Shown: positions 1-13,236 of the stretch, in pieces
How the letters are laid out: every line of letters starts with the position of its first letter
Position numbering within the stretch: position 1 is the first letter of the stretch
Assembly (NCBI GenBank): GCA_963766365.1
Contig: CAVXZK010000006.1
Location: 372,001-436,000 of the forward strand
Reading direction: 5' to 3'
Source: JALORV01 sp963766365
Lineage (GTDB): Bacteria; Pseudomonadota; Gammaproteobacteria; Burkholderiales; Burkholderiaceae_F
Length of the DNA stretch: 64,000 bases
Notes under the pieces: generated by a model
What the model was told of the DNA's origin: nothing
Databases searched by the model: none
Seen by the model: the letters and a program-made list of their open reading frames with translations, nothing else
Made by a program: the position numbers and the translations under genes

Positions 1-403
1 TGTCGCGCAGCGTCATGTCGAGCACCATGCCCATACGGGACGGCAGGCTCTTCAGGAACCAGATGTGCGCGGTCGGGCTGGCGAGCTCGATGTGGCCCAT
101 GCGTTCGCGCCGCACCTTTGCCAGCGTCACCTCGACGCCGCACTTCTCGCAGATCACGCCACGGTGCTTCAGGCGCTTGTACTTGCCGCACAGGCACTCG
201 TAGTCCTTGATCGGGCCGAAGATCTTGGCGCAGAACAGGCCATCGCGCTCGGGCTTGAACGTGCGGTAGTTGATCGTCTCGGGCTTCTTGACCTCGCCGA
301 AGGACCACGAACGGATCTTGTCCGGAGAGGCGATGCCGATCTTGATGGCATCGAACTGCTCTTGCTGCTGTACCTGCTTGAATAGATCGAGTAGCGCTTT
401 CAT
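1..403 (-). CDS. rpoC: RNA polymerase beta' subunit, N-terminal part (runs off the window)
   Basis: The first 134 residues of the beta' subunit of RNA polymerase, which builds the catalytic core with beta. Visible are the family start MKALLDLF, the stretch around GIASPDKIRSWSFGEVKKPETINYRT, and the N-terminal zinc ribbon with CLCGKYK and CEKCGVEV, followed by the RMGHIELASP block. The start ATG at 403 is preceded by a GAGAGG ribosome-binding site. It lies 20 bases downstream of the rpoB stop, so the two are cotranscribed. The remainder of the gene lies left of base 1. Confidence 0.98.
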   Translation of the reverse strand, partial: MKALLDLFKQVQQQEQFDAIKIGIASPDKIRSWSFGEVKKPETINYRTFKPERDGLFCAKIFGPIKDYECLCGKYKRLKHRGVICEKCGVEVTLAKVRRERMGHIELASPTAHIWFLKSLPSRMGMVLDMTLRD

Positions 404-423
404 GCGTGCCTCTCAATGTCCGG

Positions 424-4524
<4,101 letters not shown>

Positions 4525-4675
4525 GGACACTCCGTTCGACGCGGGAGAGATGAAAACTGCGGCCCGAATGCGGCGCGGATGCAGGGACGACAAACGCCAC
4601 CGCGGGCACAGCAGAGGCTGTCGCCCGGGCGGCGTAGGGGAATCCTGCGCGTCCGCTCATTCAGGGGAAGACTTT

Positions 4676-4700
4676 GATCTGAGGCCGTCGGCTTCAGATC
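4676..4700 (-). promoter_or_regulatory. Stem-loop in the rplL-rpoB spacer (rpoB side)
   Basis: An inverted repeat with 11-base arms and a 3-base loop. On the plus strand all pairs form with one G-U wobble; on the transcribed minus strand that pair becomes a single A-C mismatch. It lies between rplL and rpoB, where other proteobacteria have an attenuator and RNase III processing site. No T-run follows, so it is more likely a processing or pausing element than a full terminator. Confidence 0.45.
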
Positions 4701-4729
4701 GAAGGCCTCCCGGCCCTCTCGGTTCAGGC

Positions 4730-4755
4730 AGCCGGCGCAGCGCGCTGCGCCGGCT
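4730..4755 (-). promoter_or_regulatory. Perfect GC-rich stem-loop just after rplL
   Basis: A perfect palindromic hairpin: arms of about 10-11 bases (gccggcgcag / ctgcgccggc) around a cgcg centre, 11 bases past the rplL stop codon. No T-tract follows on the minus strand. Its place suggests partial attenuation, or an mRNA processing site that keeps L7/L12 expression higher than RNA polymerase subunit expression, as known for E. coli. The function here is inferred from position. Confidence 0.5.
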
Positions 4756-4766
4756 TTCCGGAACGA

Positions 4767-5147
4767 TTACTTCACCTCGACCTTGGCGCCGGCTTCTTCC
4801 AGCTTCTTCTTGGCGGCTTCGGCGTCAGCCTTGTTCACGCCTTCCTTCACGGGCTTGGGCGCACCGTCGACCAGGTCCTTCGCTTCCTTCAGACCCAGGC
4901 CGGTCAGCTCGCGCACGGCCTTGATGACATTGACCTTGTTCGCGCCAACCTCGGCGAGGATGACGTTGAACTCGGTCTGCTCTTCCGCGGCCGGTGCGGC
5001 AGCGCCGGCAGCCGGAGCAGCCACGGCGACGGCAGCAGCAGCGGCCGAGACGCCGAACTTCTCTTCCATCAGCTTGATCAGTTCGCTGATCTCGAGCACC
5101 GACTTGGCGGCGATTGCGTCGAGGATTTCTTGGTTGGAAAGTGCCAT
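4767..5147 (-). CDS. rplL: 50S ribosomal protein L7/L12
   Basis: L7/L12 stalk protein, 126 residues, usual length. It has the N-terminal dimerisation helix (MALSNQEILDAIAAKSVLEI), an Ala-rich flexible hinge (about residues 35-56) and the C-terminal factor-binding domain with GLKEAKDLVDGAPKPVKEG. It recruits and stimulates translation GTPases such as EF-Tu. It follows rplJ by 49 bases, matching the usual rplJ-rplL translational unit. Confidence 0.99.
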   Translation of the reverse strand: MALSNQEILDAIAAKSVLEISELIKLMEEKFGVSAAAAAVAVAAPAAGAAAPAAEEQTEFNVILAEVGANKVNVIKAVRELTGLGLKEAKDLVDGAPKPVKEGVNKADAEAAKKKLEEAGAKVEVK

Positions 5148-5196
5148 TTGCTTGACTCCTGTACGTTGTTTCAGTTCCAGAGATTTAGGATGCGGA

Positions 5197-5727
5197 TCAG
5201 GCAGCCGCCTTTTCCTTGGCGTCGCGGACTGCAGCGAGCGTACGAACCAGGCGCGACGGCACTTCGTTCAGTGTGCGAACGAACTGCGCGATCGGTGCCT
5301 GCATCGTTGCCATCAGCTTGGCCAGGAGTTCCTCGCGGCTCGGCATCGTTGCCAGCGCCTTGACACCCTTTTCGTCCATGACGTAGTTGGGCATCGCGCC
5401 AGCCTTGACGACGAGCTTGTCGTTGTCCTTGGCAAAGCCGGAGATCACCTTGGCCGCCGCCACCGGATCTGCGGAAAAACCGTAGACGAGCGGTCCGACC
5501 AGCTTGTCGGACAGCCCGGCGAACGGAGTTCCGTTCATGGCGCGGCGTGCCAGCGTGTTCTTCAGCACGCGCAGTTGGACACCCTGGCCGCGCGCTTGCT
5601 TGCGCAGCTTGGTGGCCGAATCCACATCCAGACCACGGTACTCCGCGATCACGATCGACTGTGCAGTCGCCACGAGGGCGCTGACTTCCTCGACCTTGGC
5701 CGCCTTCTCTTGCTTGTTGAGACCCAC
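5197..5727 (-). CDS. rplJ: 50S ribosomal protein L10
   Basis: L10 (176 residues) anchors L7/L12 dimers to the ribosome and represses its own operon. The start is taken at GTG 5727, giving M-GLNKQEKAAKVEEV, which matches the family N-terminus. It has a TGGAG ribosome-binding site 8 bases upstream. A longer in-frame reading begins 23 codons earlier, but that part has no L10 similarity and belongs to the leader. The core motif AEYRGLDV and the block RVLKNTLARRA are present. Confidence 0.97.
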   Translation of the reverse strand: MGLNKQEKAAKVEEVSALVATAQSIVIAEYRGLDVDSATKLRKQARGQGVQLRVLKNTLARRAMNGTPFAGLSDKLVGPLVYGFSADPVAAAKVISGFAKDNDKLVVKAGAMPNYVMDEKGVKALATMPSREELLAKLMATMQAPIAQFVRTLNEVPSRLVRTLAAVRDAKEKAAA

Positions 5728-6092
5728 GGTACTGGCTCCACTCAAAATGTGCTTCGCATTCGTGCTTGCGCACTGGCTAGGCACCGGTTGCACCACCCGG
5801 CGTCCGAAGCGACATCTCGAGCGCTGAACAACGCACTGTCCATGTCTTCCTCGGGGCCGTCTGCGCTGGACTCCTGCTGCCGACCTGTCATCGCCGAGCG
5901 TTTCGATGCGAGACAGAGCAGTCGGTGATTAAGGAGAAGTCCCTCGAGTGCCTTCGTTGCACGCTCGCGCCGTCGGGATCGTTCTCGTCCAGCGGTCTTT
6001 GACAGCAGCGCGCCCGTATCGATGTTTCGACGCGGCGCGCAGCCCAAAGTCCCTGTTGACCCGGTCGCGGCCGGGTCGAAATCCTTAACTAT
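5728..6092 (-). promoter_or_regulatory. rplJ leader / rplA-rplJ intergenic region (probable L10 autoregulation site)
   Basis: A 365-base stretch without a convincing gene between rplA and rplJ. In proteobacteria this spacer carries the L10 leader RNA, which the L10-L12 complex binds to repress rplJL translation, and often an internal promoter. A 7-base stem (GACCCGG / CCGGGTC) at 6058-6077 directly follows rplA. The assignment rests on position; I could not fold the whole leader. Confidence 0.5.
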
Positions 6093-6788
6093 CTAGCCGT
6101 TCAGCGACGCCGCATCGACGCGCACGCCGATGCCCATCGTCGAGGAGACCGAAATCTTGCGCAGGTAAATGCCCTTGCTCGACGCCGGCTTGACCCTGTT
6201 CAACGCATCGACCAGCGCCGACAGGTTCGTCTGCAACCGATCGACTTCAAACGACGCGCGGCCGATCGTCGCGTGGACGATGCCTGCCTTGTCGGCGCGG
6301 AACTGCACCTGACCCGCCTTGGCGTTCTTCACCGCCTGCACAACATCCGGTGTCACCGTGCCGACCTTCGGGTTCGGCATCAGGCCGCGCGGCCCCAGGA
6401 TCTGACCCAGCTGGCCGACGACGCGCATCGCATCCGGTGATGCAATGACGACGTCGAAGTCCATGAATCCTTCCTTGACCTTCGCGGCAAGATCTTCGAA
6501 ACCGACGACGTCGGCACCCGCCGCCGTGGCTTCCTCGGCCTTGGCGCCTTGAGCGAAAACCGCCACGCGCTTGGTCTTGCCGCTGCCAGCCGGCAGAACG
6601 ACGGAGCCGCGCACCGATTGGTCGGATTTCTTCGCGTCAATGCCGAGCACCACCGCTACGTCGACCGATTCGTCGAACTTGGCAGTGGCGCACGACTTCA
6701 CCAGCGTCAGCGCGTCGCCGACGGGATAGTGCTTCTGCGGGTCGACCCTGCTGTGGATCGCCTTGGAGCGCTTGGATTCCTTCGACAT
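6093..6788 (-). CDS. rplA: 50S ribosomal protein L1
   Basis: L1 (231 residues) builds the L1 stalk that helps release deacylated tRNA from the E site, and is the usual autorepressor of rplKA. The signature FDVVIASPDAMRVVGQLG followed by LGPRGLMPNPKVGTVT is intact. The start ATG directly abuts the rplK stop, so the pair is translationally coupled. Confidence 0.99.
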   Translation of the reverse strand: MSKESKRSKAIHSRVDPQKHYPVGDALTLVKSCATAKFDESVDVAVVLGIDAKKSDQSVRGSVVLPAGSGKTKRVAVFAQGAKAEEATAAGADVVGFEDLAAKVKEGFMDFDVVIASPDAMRVVGQLGQILGPRGLMPNPKVGTVTPDVVQAVKNAKAGQVQFRADKAGIVHATIGRASFEVDRLQTNLSALVDALNRVKPASSKGIYLRKISVSSTMGIGVRVDAASLNG

Positions 6789-7220
6789 TTACAGGCCCTC
6801 CACGGTGATGCCCATCGAACGGGCGCTGCCGGCGATCGTGCGCACTGCGGCATCGATGTCGGCGGCGGTCAGGTCAGGCATCTTGGCCTTGGCAATGTCC
6901 TCCGCCTGAGCGCGCGTGATCTTGCCTACCTTGTCGGTATGCGGTTTGGGCGAACCCTTGTCGACCTTCGCAGCCTTCTTGATCAGCACCGTCGCGGGCG
7001 GCGTCTTCATCACGAAGGTGAAGCTCTTGTCCGCGTAGGCCGTGATCACCACCGGAATCGGCAGGCCCGGTTCAACGCCCTGTGTCTGGGCATTGAAGGC
7101 CTTGCAGAACTCCATGATGTTCAGGCCGCGCTGACCGAGCGCGGGACCGATCGGGGGCGAAGGATTCGCTTTCCCCGCCGGCACTTGCAACTTGATAAAG
7201 CCGACGATCTTCTTTGCCAT
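6789..7220 (-). CDS. rplK: 50S ribosomal protein L11
   Basis: L11 (143 residues, standard length) forms the GTPase-associated centre with 23S rRNA and is needed for stringent-response sensing. It starts MAKKIVGFIKLQVPAGKANP and shows the Pro-rich hinge PSPPIGPALGQRGLNIMEFC. It lies between nusG and rplA with no gap to rplA, as in other bacteria. Confidence 0.99.
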   Translation of the reverse strand: MAKKIVGFIKLQVPAGKANPSPPIGPALGQRGLNIMEFCKAFNAQTQGVEPGLPIPVVITAYADKSFTFVMKTPPATVLIKKAAKVDKGSPKPHTDKVGKITRAQAEDIAKAKMPDLTAADIDAAVRTIAGSARSMGITVEGL

Positions 7221-7299
7221 GGTGGCTCCTGTGGGTTCAAGCGCCGCACGACTCTACGCACGGCTCCCCGGTTGCTGCGGCTCGCGCCGCGTTACTAAA

Positions 7300-7857
7300 C
7301 TAAACCTTCTCGACTTGCCCGAACTCGAGCTCGACCGGCGTCGAACGACCGAAGATGGTCACTGACACACGCAGGCGGCTCTTCTCGTAGTTCACTTCCT
7401 CGACATTGCCGTTGAAGTCCGTGAACGGACCGTCCTTCACGCGCACCATCTCGCCCACCTCGAACAGCGTCTTCGGACGCGGCTTCTCGGCACCTTCCTG
7501 CATCCGCATCAGGATCTCGTCGACTTCCTTCTGCGGCAGCGGCGACGGGCGGTTCGCGGTTCCACCGAGGAACCCCGTCACCTTGGGCGTGCTCTTCACC
7601 AGGTGCCAGGCCTCGTCGGTCATGTCCATCTCGACGAGCACGTAACCCGAATACATGCGGCGCTCGGTGATCGACTTCTTGCCGCCCTTGACCTCGACGA
7701 CTTCTTCGACCGGCACCAGGATCTGCCCGAATTGCGACTGCAGCCCGGCGCGGTTGATGCGCTCCTGCAGAGTGCGCGCGACGCTTTTCTCCATGCCCGA
7801 ATAGGCGTGGACCACGTACCAGCGCTTGGTTCCGGAGCTCGTTACTGTTTCAGTCAT
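7300..7857 (-). CDS. nusG: Transcription termination/antitermination factor NusG
   Basis: NusG (185 residues) links RNA polymerase to Rho or to ribosomal protein S10. The NGN domain starts at KRWYVVHAYSGMEKSVARTL and includes FGQILVPVEEVVE and PKVTGFLGG. The C-terminal KOW domain follows VRVKDGPFTDFNGNVEEV. It is 13 bases downstream of secE, the usual secE-nusG pair. Confidence 0.99.
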   Translation of the reverse strand: MTETVTSSGTKRWYVVHAYSGMEKSVARTLQERINRAGLQSQFGQILVPVEEVVEVKGGKKSITERRMYSGYVLVEMDMTDEAWHLVKSTPKVTGFLGGTANRPSPLPQKEVDEILMRMQEGAEKPRPKTLFEVGEMVRVKDGPFTDFNGNVEEVNYEKSRLRVSVTIFGRSTPVELEFGQVEKV

Positions 7858-7870
7858 CCTTGGTACCTCT

Positions 7871-8251
7871 TCAGCGCCAGCTCAACAGCAGGTCGTACAG
7901 GAACCACTCGAGGCTCTTGTCGACGACGAACAGGAAGATCGCCATCAGAACGACGAAGCCGAAGACGATGCCCGTGGTGCTGACCGTTTCCTTGCGCGTC
8001 GGCCAGACGACCCGTTTCGTCTCCTGGTAGGACTCGCGCGCATAGGCCAGAAATCGCTTGCCCGGCTCGGACAGCCAGGCGATCGCAACGCCCACTGCCA
8101 GGCCGCCGATCAGCGCACCGACGCGCACGAGCGTCGGCTGTTCCGACAGGAAGGTAAAGGCAAGCACCCCCGCAGCAGCGGCAAGCGCCGCCACCGCGAC
8201 GATGGCGAAGTCGGTCTTGCTGGCTACCGTCTCGACGTTTTGCGTCGTCAT
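7871..8251 (-). CDS. secE: Preprotein translocase subunit SecE
   Basis: SecE (126 residues) stabilises SecY in the inner-membrane translocon. It is the long proteobacterial form with three predicted membrane helices: about residues 15-34, 42-60 and 92-115. The conserved cytoplasmic amphipathic segment before the last helix is present (ESYQETKRVVWPTRKET). It lies directly upstream of nusG and downstream of tRNA-Trp, the standard order. Confidence 0.98.
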   Translation of the reverse strand: MTTQNVETVASKTDFAIVAVAALAAAAGVLAFTFLSEQPTLVRVGALIGGLAVGVAIAWLSEPGKRFLAYARESYQETKRVVWPTRKETVSTTGIVFGFVVLMAIFLFVVDKSLEWFLYDLLLSWR

Positions 8252-8269
8252 CTGCTGTTATCTCATCTG

Positions 8270-8287
8270 CCCCGCGTTTTGGCGGGG
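8270..8287 (-). promoter_or_regulatory. Short GC stem-loop between tRNA-Trp and secE
   Basis: A 6-base perfect stem (CCCCGC / GCGGGG) with a 6-base loop, located 10 bases past the tRNA-Trp CCA end and 18 bases ahead of the secE start. It is too weak and lacks the T-run of a terminator. A role in tRNA 3' processing from the secE mRNA is possible, but this is only positional inference. Confidence 0.3.
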
Positions 8288-8297
8288 TCACTCTGAT

Positions 8298-8373
8298 TGG
8301 CAGGGGCAGAGGGAATCGAACCCCCAACCTTCGGTTTTGGAGACCGACGCTCTGCCAGTTGAGCTATACCCCT
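8298..8373 (-). tRNA. trnW: tRNA-Trp (anticodon CCA)
   Basis: A 76-base cloverleaf on the minus strand. The acceptor stem AGGGGTA pairs with TGCCCCT, the anticodon loop CTCCAAA carries CCA, the T arm is GGGGGTTCGATTCCC, and the CCA end is encoded. It sits between tuf and secE, the usual place for this tRNA in proteobacteria. Confidence 0.98.
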
Positions 8374-8422
8374 ACCGAAACTGGCCGGCGCCGCCTTGCG
8401 GCCGCGCCGCGATCTCTCTCCC

Positions 8423-9613
<1,191 letters not shown>

Positions 9614-9690
9614 CGCAGACTCCTGACTGCCCGATTCTTGATTGCGCCCGATCGTTTCGACCGCGGCGGTCTACCCTGATGCCTTCATTC

Positions 9691-9765
<75 letters not shown>

Positions 9766-9834
9766 CTCGCGTCGTCAGCAGAACTCAACGCCGCGCTTGC
9801 TGAACTTGACCTATGCGTTGTTCCTCTTGGTAAC

Positions 9835-9908
9835 TGGAGCGGGTGAAGGGAATCGAACCCTCGTCGTAAGCTTGGAAGGCTTCTGCTCTACCATTGAGCT
9901 ACACCCGC
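9835..9908 (-). tRNA. trnG: tRNA-Gly (anticodon TCC)
   Basis: A 74-base cloverleaf with acceptor GCGGGTG pairing with CACCCGC, D arm TAGCTCAATGGTAGA, anticodon loop CTTCCAA (TCC) and encoded CCA. It lies between tRNA-Tyr and tRNA-Thr in one transcript. Confidence 0.98.
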
Positions 9909-9985
9909 ACGATGAACTCCTGATTTCAAAGGCTGCATTGCAGCGGGTGTTCCGTTTTCCGCATCCCGACGTCGCTCGGAAATGA

Positions 9986-10071
9986 TGGTGGAGGAGGCTG
10001 GATTCGAACCAGCGTAGGCGTAAGCCAACAGATTTACAGTCTGCCCCCTTTAACCACTCGGGCACCCCTCC
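9986..10071 (-). tRNA. trnY: tRNA-Tyr (anticodon GTA)
   Basis: An 86-base class II tRNA with a long variable arm. Acceptor GGAGGGG, anticodon stem CAGA / TCTG around CTGTAAA (GTA), T arm with GGTTCGAATCC, and encoded CCA. It is the first gene of the tRNA-tuf-secE transcript, about 8 bases downstream of the predicted start of transcription. Confidence 0.98.
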
Positions 10072-10085
10072 GCGGCGAACCGCAA

Positions 10086-10114
10086 ATTATGGTTGTGCAA
10101 CAAGGGCTTGTCAA
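10086..10114 (-). promoter_or_regulatory. Sigma-70 promoter of the tRNA-tuf-secE operon
   Basis: On the minus strand a perfect -35 box TTGACA (10109-10114) is separated by exactly 17 bases from the -10 box CATAAT (10086-10091, 5 of 6 consensus). Transcription would begin near 10079, just before the tRNA-Tyr 5' end at 10071. This near-consensus layout is typical of stable-RNA promoters. Confidence 0.85.
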
Positions 10115-10307
10115 ACTGACCCCTCTTGCGTGCAGCGCGTCAAGGCTCTATGCACGCTTCAACTCCTCATCCAGTCTCTGACACTCGTTCGCCAGGCCCC
10201 GACAGGGAATCCGGAAACATAAAGTTAGCGCCCACTTACTGCTTGATTCCGCGGCATTAGAGCGCTCCCCTAGTTGACTCTCGAGCGCAGACCCGGATAT
10301 TGACGCA

Positions 10308-10925
10308 ATGCACAAAAAGTCGTCTTCTAGCCGTGGCCTCGCATCGAAGCGCCGCTCCGGACCTCCCCCACATGAGGGCCCGCTGGTGGCGCAATTAGGC
10401 CCCGGACACCGGGCACTGATCGCCGCGCATCTGCTGGCCCTTGCTCCCGGAGACCGCCGACTGCGGTTTGGCCACGCGATCAGCGATGAATCGATAAAGG
10501 ATTACGTACGCCGGATCCGTTTTGTCCGTGATGCTGCGTTCGGGGCGTTCGACGACGCGGGTCAATTGATCGGGTTCGGTCACCTGGCGTTTGGCACGGA
10601 AGGCGCCGAATTCGCGTTGTCTGTGTGTCTCGCGGGACGGCGCCAGGGCATCGGCCGGGCACTGCTCGAACGCGCAAGCGCTCATGCACGCAACCGCGGC
10701 TACGACGTGCTCGTGATGCTGTACCTGCCGGAGAACAACGCGCTTGCCTCGCTGGCGCGCCGTGCAGGGATGCAGATCGTGTCCGACCCCGCGGAGTGCC
10801 GCGCTTACGTCGGGCTCAAGCCACCGACCGCCCACTCAGTGGTTTTCGAGGCGTGGCGCGAGGCTGTCTGTGCGCTTGACCTGGGCTTCCGGCTCAGCGC
10901 TCGCGAGGCGGCTACATCTGCTTGA
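10308..10925 (+). CDS. GNAT-family N-acetyltransferase
   Basis: A 205-residue GNAT acetyltransferase. The acetyl-CoA loop is seen in CLAGRRQGIGRALLERASAHAR (RRQGIG, motif A, about residues 109-118), followed by the typical YLPENNALASLARRAGM segment. The first 25 residues are basic and probably disordered. No good ribosome-binding site precedes ATG 10308, so the start is uncertain. The substrate is unknown. It converges on and overlaps the response regulator gene by 14 bases at their 3' ends. Confidence 0.75.
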   Translation: MHKKSSSSRGLASKRRSGPPPHEGPLVAQLGPGHRALIAAHLLALAPGDRRLRFGHAISDESIKDYVRRIRFVRDAAFGAFDDAGQLIGFGHLAFGTEGAEFALSVCLAGRRQGIGRALLERASAHARNRGYDVLVMLYLPENNALASLARRAGMQIVSDPAECRAYVGLKPPTAHSVVFEAWREAVCALDLGFRLSAREAATSA

Positions 10926-11685
10926 ACAGATGAGTGTAGTTGCGGCTCACCTCGAGTTTGTCGGTTCGCCCCTTCACCTGAACCAGTTGCCGGCCGCGGA
11001 AATCACGTGTCACGCCTGAGATCGCGTCGACATTGACGATTGTCGATCGATGGATCTGCCAGAACTTCGCCGGATCCAGCTCCTCCACCAGTTCCTTGAT
11101 TGGCTTGCGGATCAGCGCTTCCAGTGTCTCGGTCTGCACGCGCGTGTACTTCTCGTCAGACGTGAAGAACAACACGTCGGCGACCGGGATCATCTTCAGC
11201 TGCTGACCAACGCTGGCCTGAATCCACTGCAACCTCTCGGGGCCGGCTTTGGTCGGCGACCGCCCGGCGCCACCGTCGAGGCGCTCCGTCAGCCGGGTCA
11301 GCAGGTCGCGCAGGTCGCTTGGAGGCTGGCCGAGACGCTTTTTAAGTCGCGCGACGGTAAGTTCGAGGCGCTCGCGTTCGGCCGGCTTCAGCACATAGTC
11401 CACGGCACCCTGCTCGAATGCCTCGACCGCGTACTCGTTGTAGGCCGTGATGAACACCACGTGACAGGCATCACCGATCGCCCGCGCGGCCTCGATGCCG
11501 GTCATCCCGGGCATCTGGATATCCAGGAATGCGAGATCCGGCGCCAGGTCGCGGACAGCAGCGACCGCCTCCTCGCCGTTCTTCGCTTCGGCAACGATCT
11601 CGAGGTCCGACCAGACCTCCGCCAGCCGCGAGCGAAGCTGCTCGCGCATCAGTCTTTCGTCGTCCGCGATGATCGCCGTTGGCAT
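10912..11685 (-). CDS. LytTR-family response regulator (AlgR/LytR-like)
   Basis: A two-domain response regulator of 257 residues. The receiver domain (about 1-120) has the acidic pair D8-D9, phosphoacceptor D55 in FLDIQMPG, T80 and K100. A charged linker leads to a LytTR DNA-binding domain (about 150-257) with FFTSDEKYTRV and FWQIHRSTIVNVDAI. The upstream kinase ends 14 bases before its start, so the two form one operon. Targets are not evident; regulators of this type typically bind paired direct repeats near exopolysaccharide or motility genes. Confidence 0.93.
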   Translation of the reverse strand: MPTAIIADDERLMREQLRSRLAEVWSDLEIVAEAKNGEEAVAAVRDLAPDLAFLDIQMPGMTGIEAARAIGDACHVVFITAYNEYAVEAFEQGAVDYVLKPAERERLELTVARLKKRLGQPPSDLRDLLTRLTERLDGGAGRSPTKAGPERLQWIQASVGQQLKMIPVADVLFFTSDEKYTRVQTETLEALIRKPIKELVEELDPAKFWQIHRSTIVNVDAISGVTRDFRGRQLVQVKGRTDKLEVSRNYTHLFKQM

Positions 11686-11699
11686 GCGGCGATTATGCG

Positions 11700-13229
11700 T
11701 CAGGCAGGCTGCGCCACGGGCTGTGCCGGCAAGTCCGCCTCGAAGGCGTACGGCACGTCGATAGTGACAATCGTGCCGGTCGGATCGTTGGCATCGACCG
11801 AGAGCCGCGCCCGCCCGCCGTAGAGCGCAGACAGGCGCTCGCGCACGTTAGCCAGCCCGACGCCGGTGCCCGGACGTGAAGCGGCAGCGAAGCCGAGCCC
11901 GGTATCCGCCACCGTGACCCGCAGACGGCCGTTGACGATGTCAGCGGAGATCGTGATCGCACCACCCTCCGGCTTCGGCTCCAGCCCATGCTTGATCGAG
12001 TTCTCGACCAGCGACTGCAGCATCATCGGCGGGAACTGCGCCGTCATCAGGCCTTGCGGCACCGTCACCGCGTACTGCAGCCGGTCTTCCATCCGGAATC
12101 GCAGGATTTCCAGGTAAGCCCGGCACAGCTGCACTTCCTTGCCCAGCGTTGTCGATCCTTCACGCATCTGCGGCAGCGCGGCACGCAGATACTGGATCAG
12201 GTTCTTCTGCATCTTCGAGGCCGTCGCCGGATCGGTTTCGATCAGGTAATCCACTGAAGCCAGCGTATTGAACAGGAAGTGTGGCTCGACCTGGGCCTGC
12301 ATCATCTTCAGTTGCGCCTCGACCAGCTGGCGCTTGAGTCCCTCTTCCGCAGCTGTTGCCGTCGCCACCTGCGCCCGTCGCTCTGCCCGCTTCTTGCCGC
12401 CCAAGACTACCTTGACGATGATGCCGGTGAGGATCAGCAGCACTGCGAAGCTCATCAGCCAGTCGCCGCTGCGCTCGTGATAGCTGCGGACTTCCCGCGC
12501 CACGCTGCGATTCACCTGGTCCGACACGATCGTCTCGATTTCACGCCGAGCACTTTCAAGGGCCTGCTCGACCTTCTCGGGATGGCCGGCAACGTCCGGG
12601 GGAATCACGACCGAGCCGTCGCGATCGATGACAACGGCAGGTGGCTCGTTCTCAGTGCGCGCCGGTCCCTTGCCGGCCTCCTCGACACGGATCCCGTCGG
12701 TATCGATGATGACCTGCACCGGTTTTCCATCGCGCTGCGACTGGATCCGGACGCCGCTTTCGTCAATGCTGACGGAGCTCTGCCCCTTGCCAGCCTCCGG
12801 TGGCTTGGGGGGCGTCGGGCCGGACGGCGTCGGTGGCCGCGGCGGTGCGACTACCCCTGGCCGCTCGATGCGGATGCCGTCAGCGCCGACCTTGATGTCC
12901 ACTTGCACGTTATCGGCCGGAGCTCGGTCGACGATTACGACGGGCGACTCGTCGTAAATAATGTTGGATGCGATGCCTGCAAAGATGAGCAGCAAGATGG
13001 CGACCAGGGCAAACTTGCCCCAGCCCACCACGGCCAGCCAGTCGCCGATGTGATTCAGCACACGCCGGACCGGCGGCAGGATGCGCGACTGGACGAACGC
13101 CCAGCTGCGCGCAGCTCCACTCGCCACGTCGGGTGCCGCGGTTCGGGCGCCGGCCGCGGTGGCCGCGCCTACACGCCGCAGCGCGCCGTTCGGGTCCGCG
13201 GATTCCTTGGGTTCCTGATCGTCAACCAT
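11700..13229 (-). CDS. LytS/AlgZ-type sensor histidine kinase with repeat-bearing periplasmic domain
   Basis: A 509-residue membrane kinase (start MVDDQEP). Membrane helices lie near residues 72-92 and 257-277, with about 165 residues between them outside the cytoplasm. That part contains a Pro-rich linker (about 126-146) and four short repeats of the pattern V-x-I-D-x-D-G-I-R-I, at about 108-122, 152-163, 171-183 and 198-209. The cytoplasmic part has the His_kinase (LytS type) block with QVEPHFLFN (H317), the N-box LVENSIKHG (N410) and the G-box TGVGLANV. An in-frame GTG at 13280 would add 17 codons, but that stretch overlaps the small ORF upstream and lacks a good ribosome-binding site. Confidence 0.9.
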   Translation of the reverse strand: MVDDQEPKESADPNGALRRVGAATAAGARTAAPDVASGAARSWAFVQSRILPPVRRVLNHIGDWLAVVGWGKFALVAILLLIFAGIASNIIYDESPVVIVDRAPADNVQVDIKVGADGIRIERPGVVAPPRPPTPSGPTPPKPPEAGKGQSSVSIDESGVRIQSQRDGKPVQVIIDTDGIRVEEAGKGPARTENEPPAVVIDRDGSVVIPPDVAGHPEKVEQALESARREIETIVSDQVNRSVAREVRSYHERSGDWLMSFAVLLILTGIIVKVVLGGKKRAERRAQVATATAAEEGLKRQLVEAQLKMMQAQVEPHFLFNTLASVDYLIETDPATASKMQKNLIQYLRAALPQMREGSTTLGKEVQLCRAYLEILRFRMEDRLQYAVTVPQGLMTAQFPPMMLQSLVENSIKHGLEPKPEGGAITISADIVNGRLRVTVADTGLGFAAASRPGTGVGLANVRERLSALYGGRARLSVDANDPTGTIVTIDVPYAFEADLPAQPVAQPA

Positions 13230-13236
13230 GGACGAA

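Noticed and set aside
5742..6047. 101-codon minus-strand frame in the rplJ leader
   Set aside because: It overlaps the L10 start region and has no homology pattern. The region is better explained as the regulatory leader.
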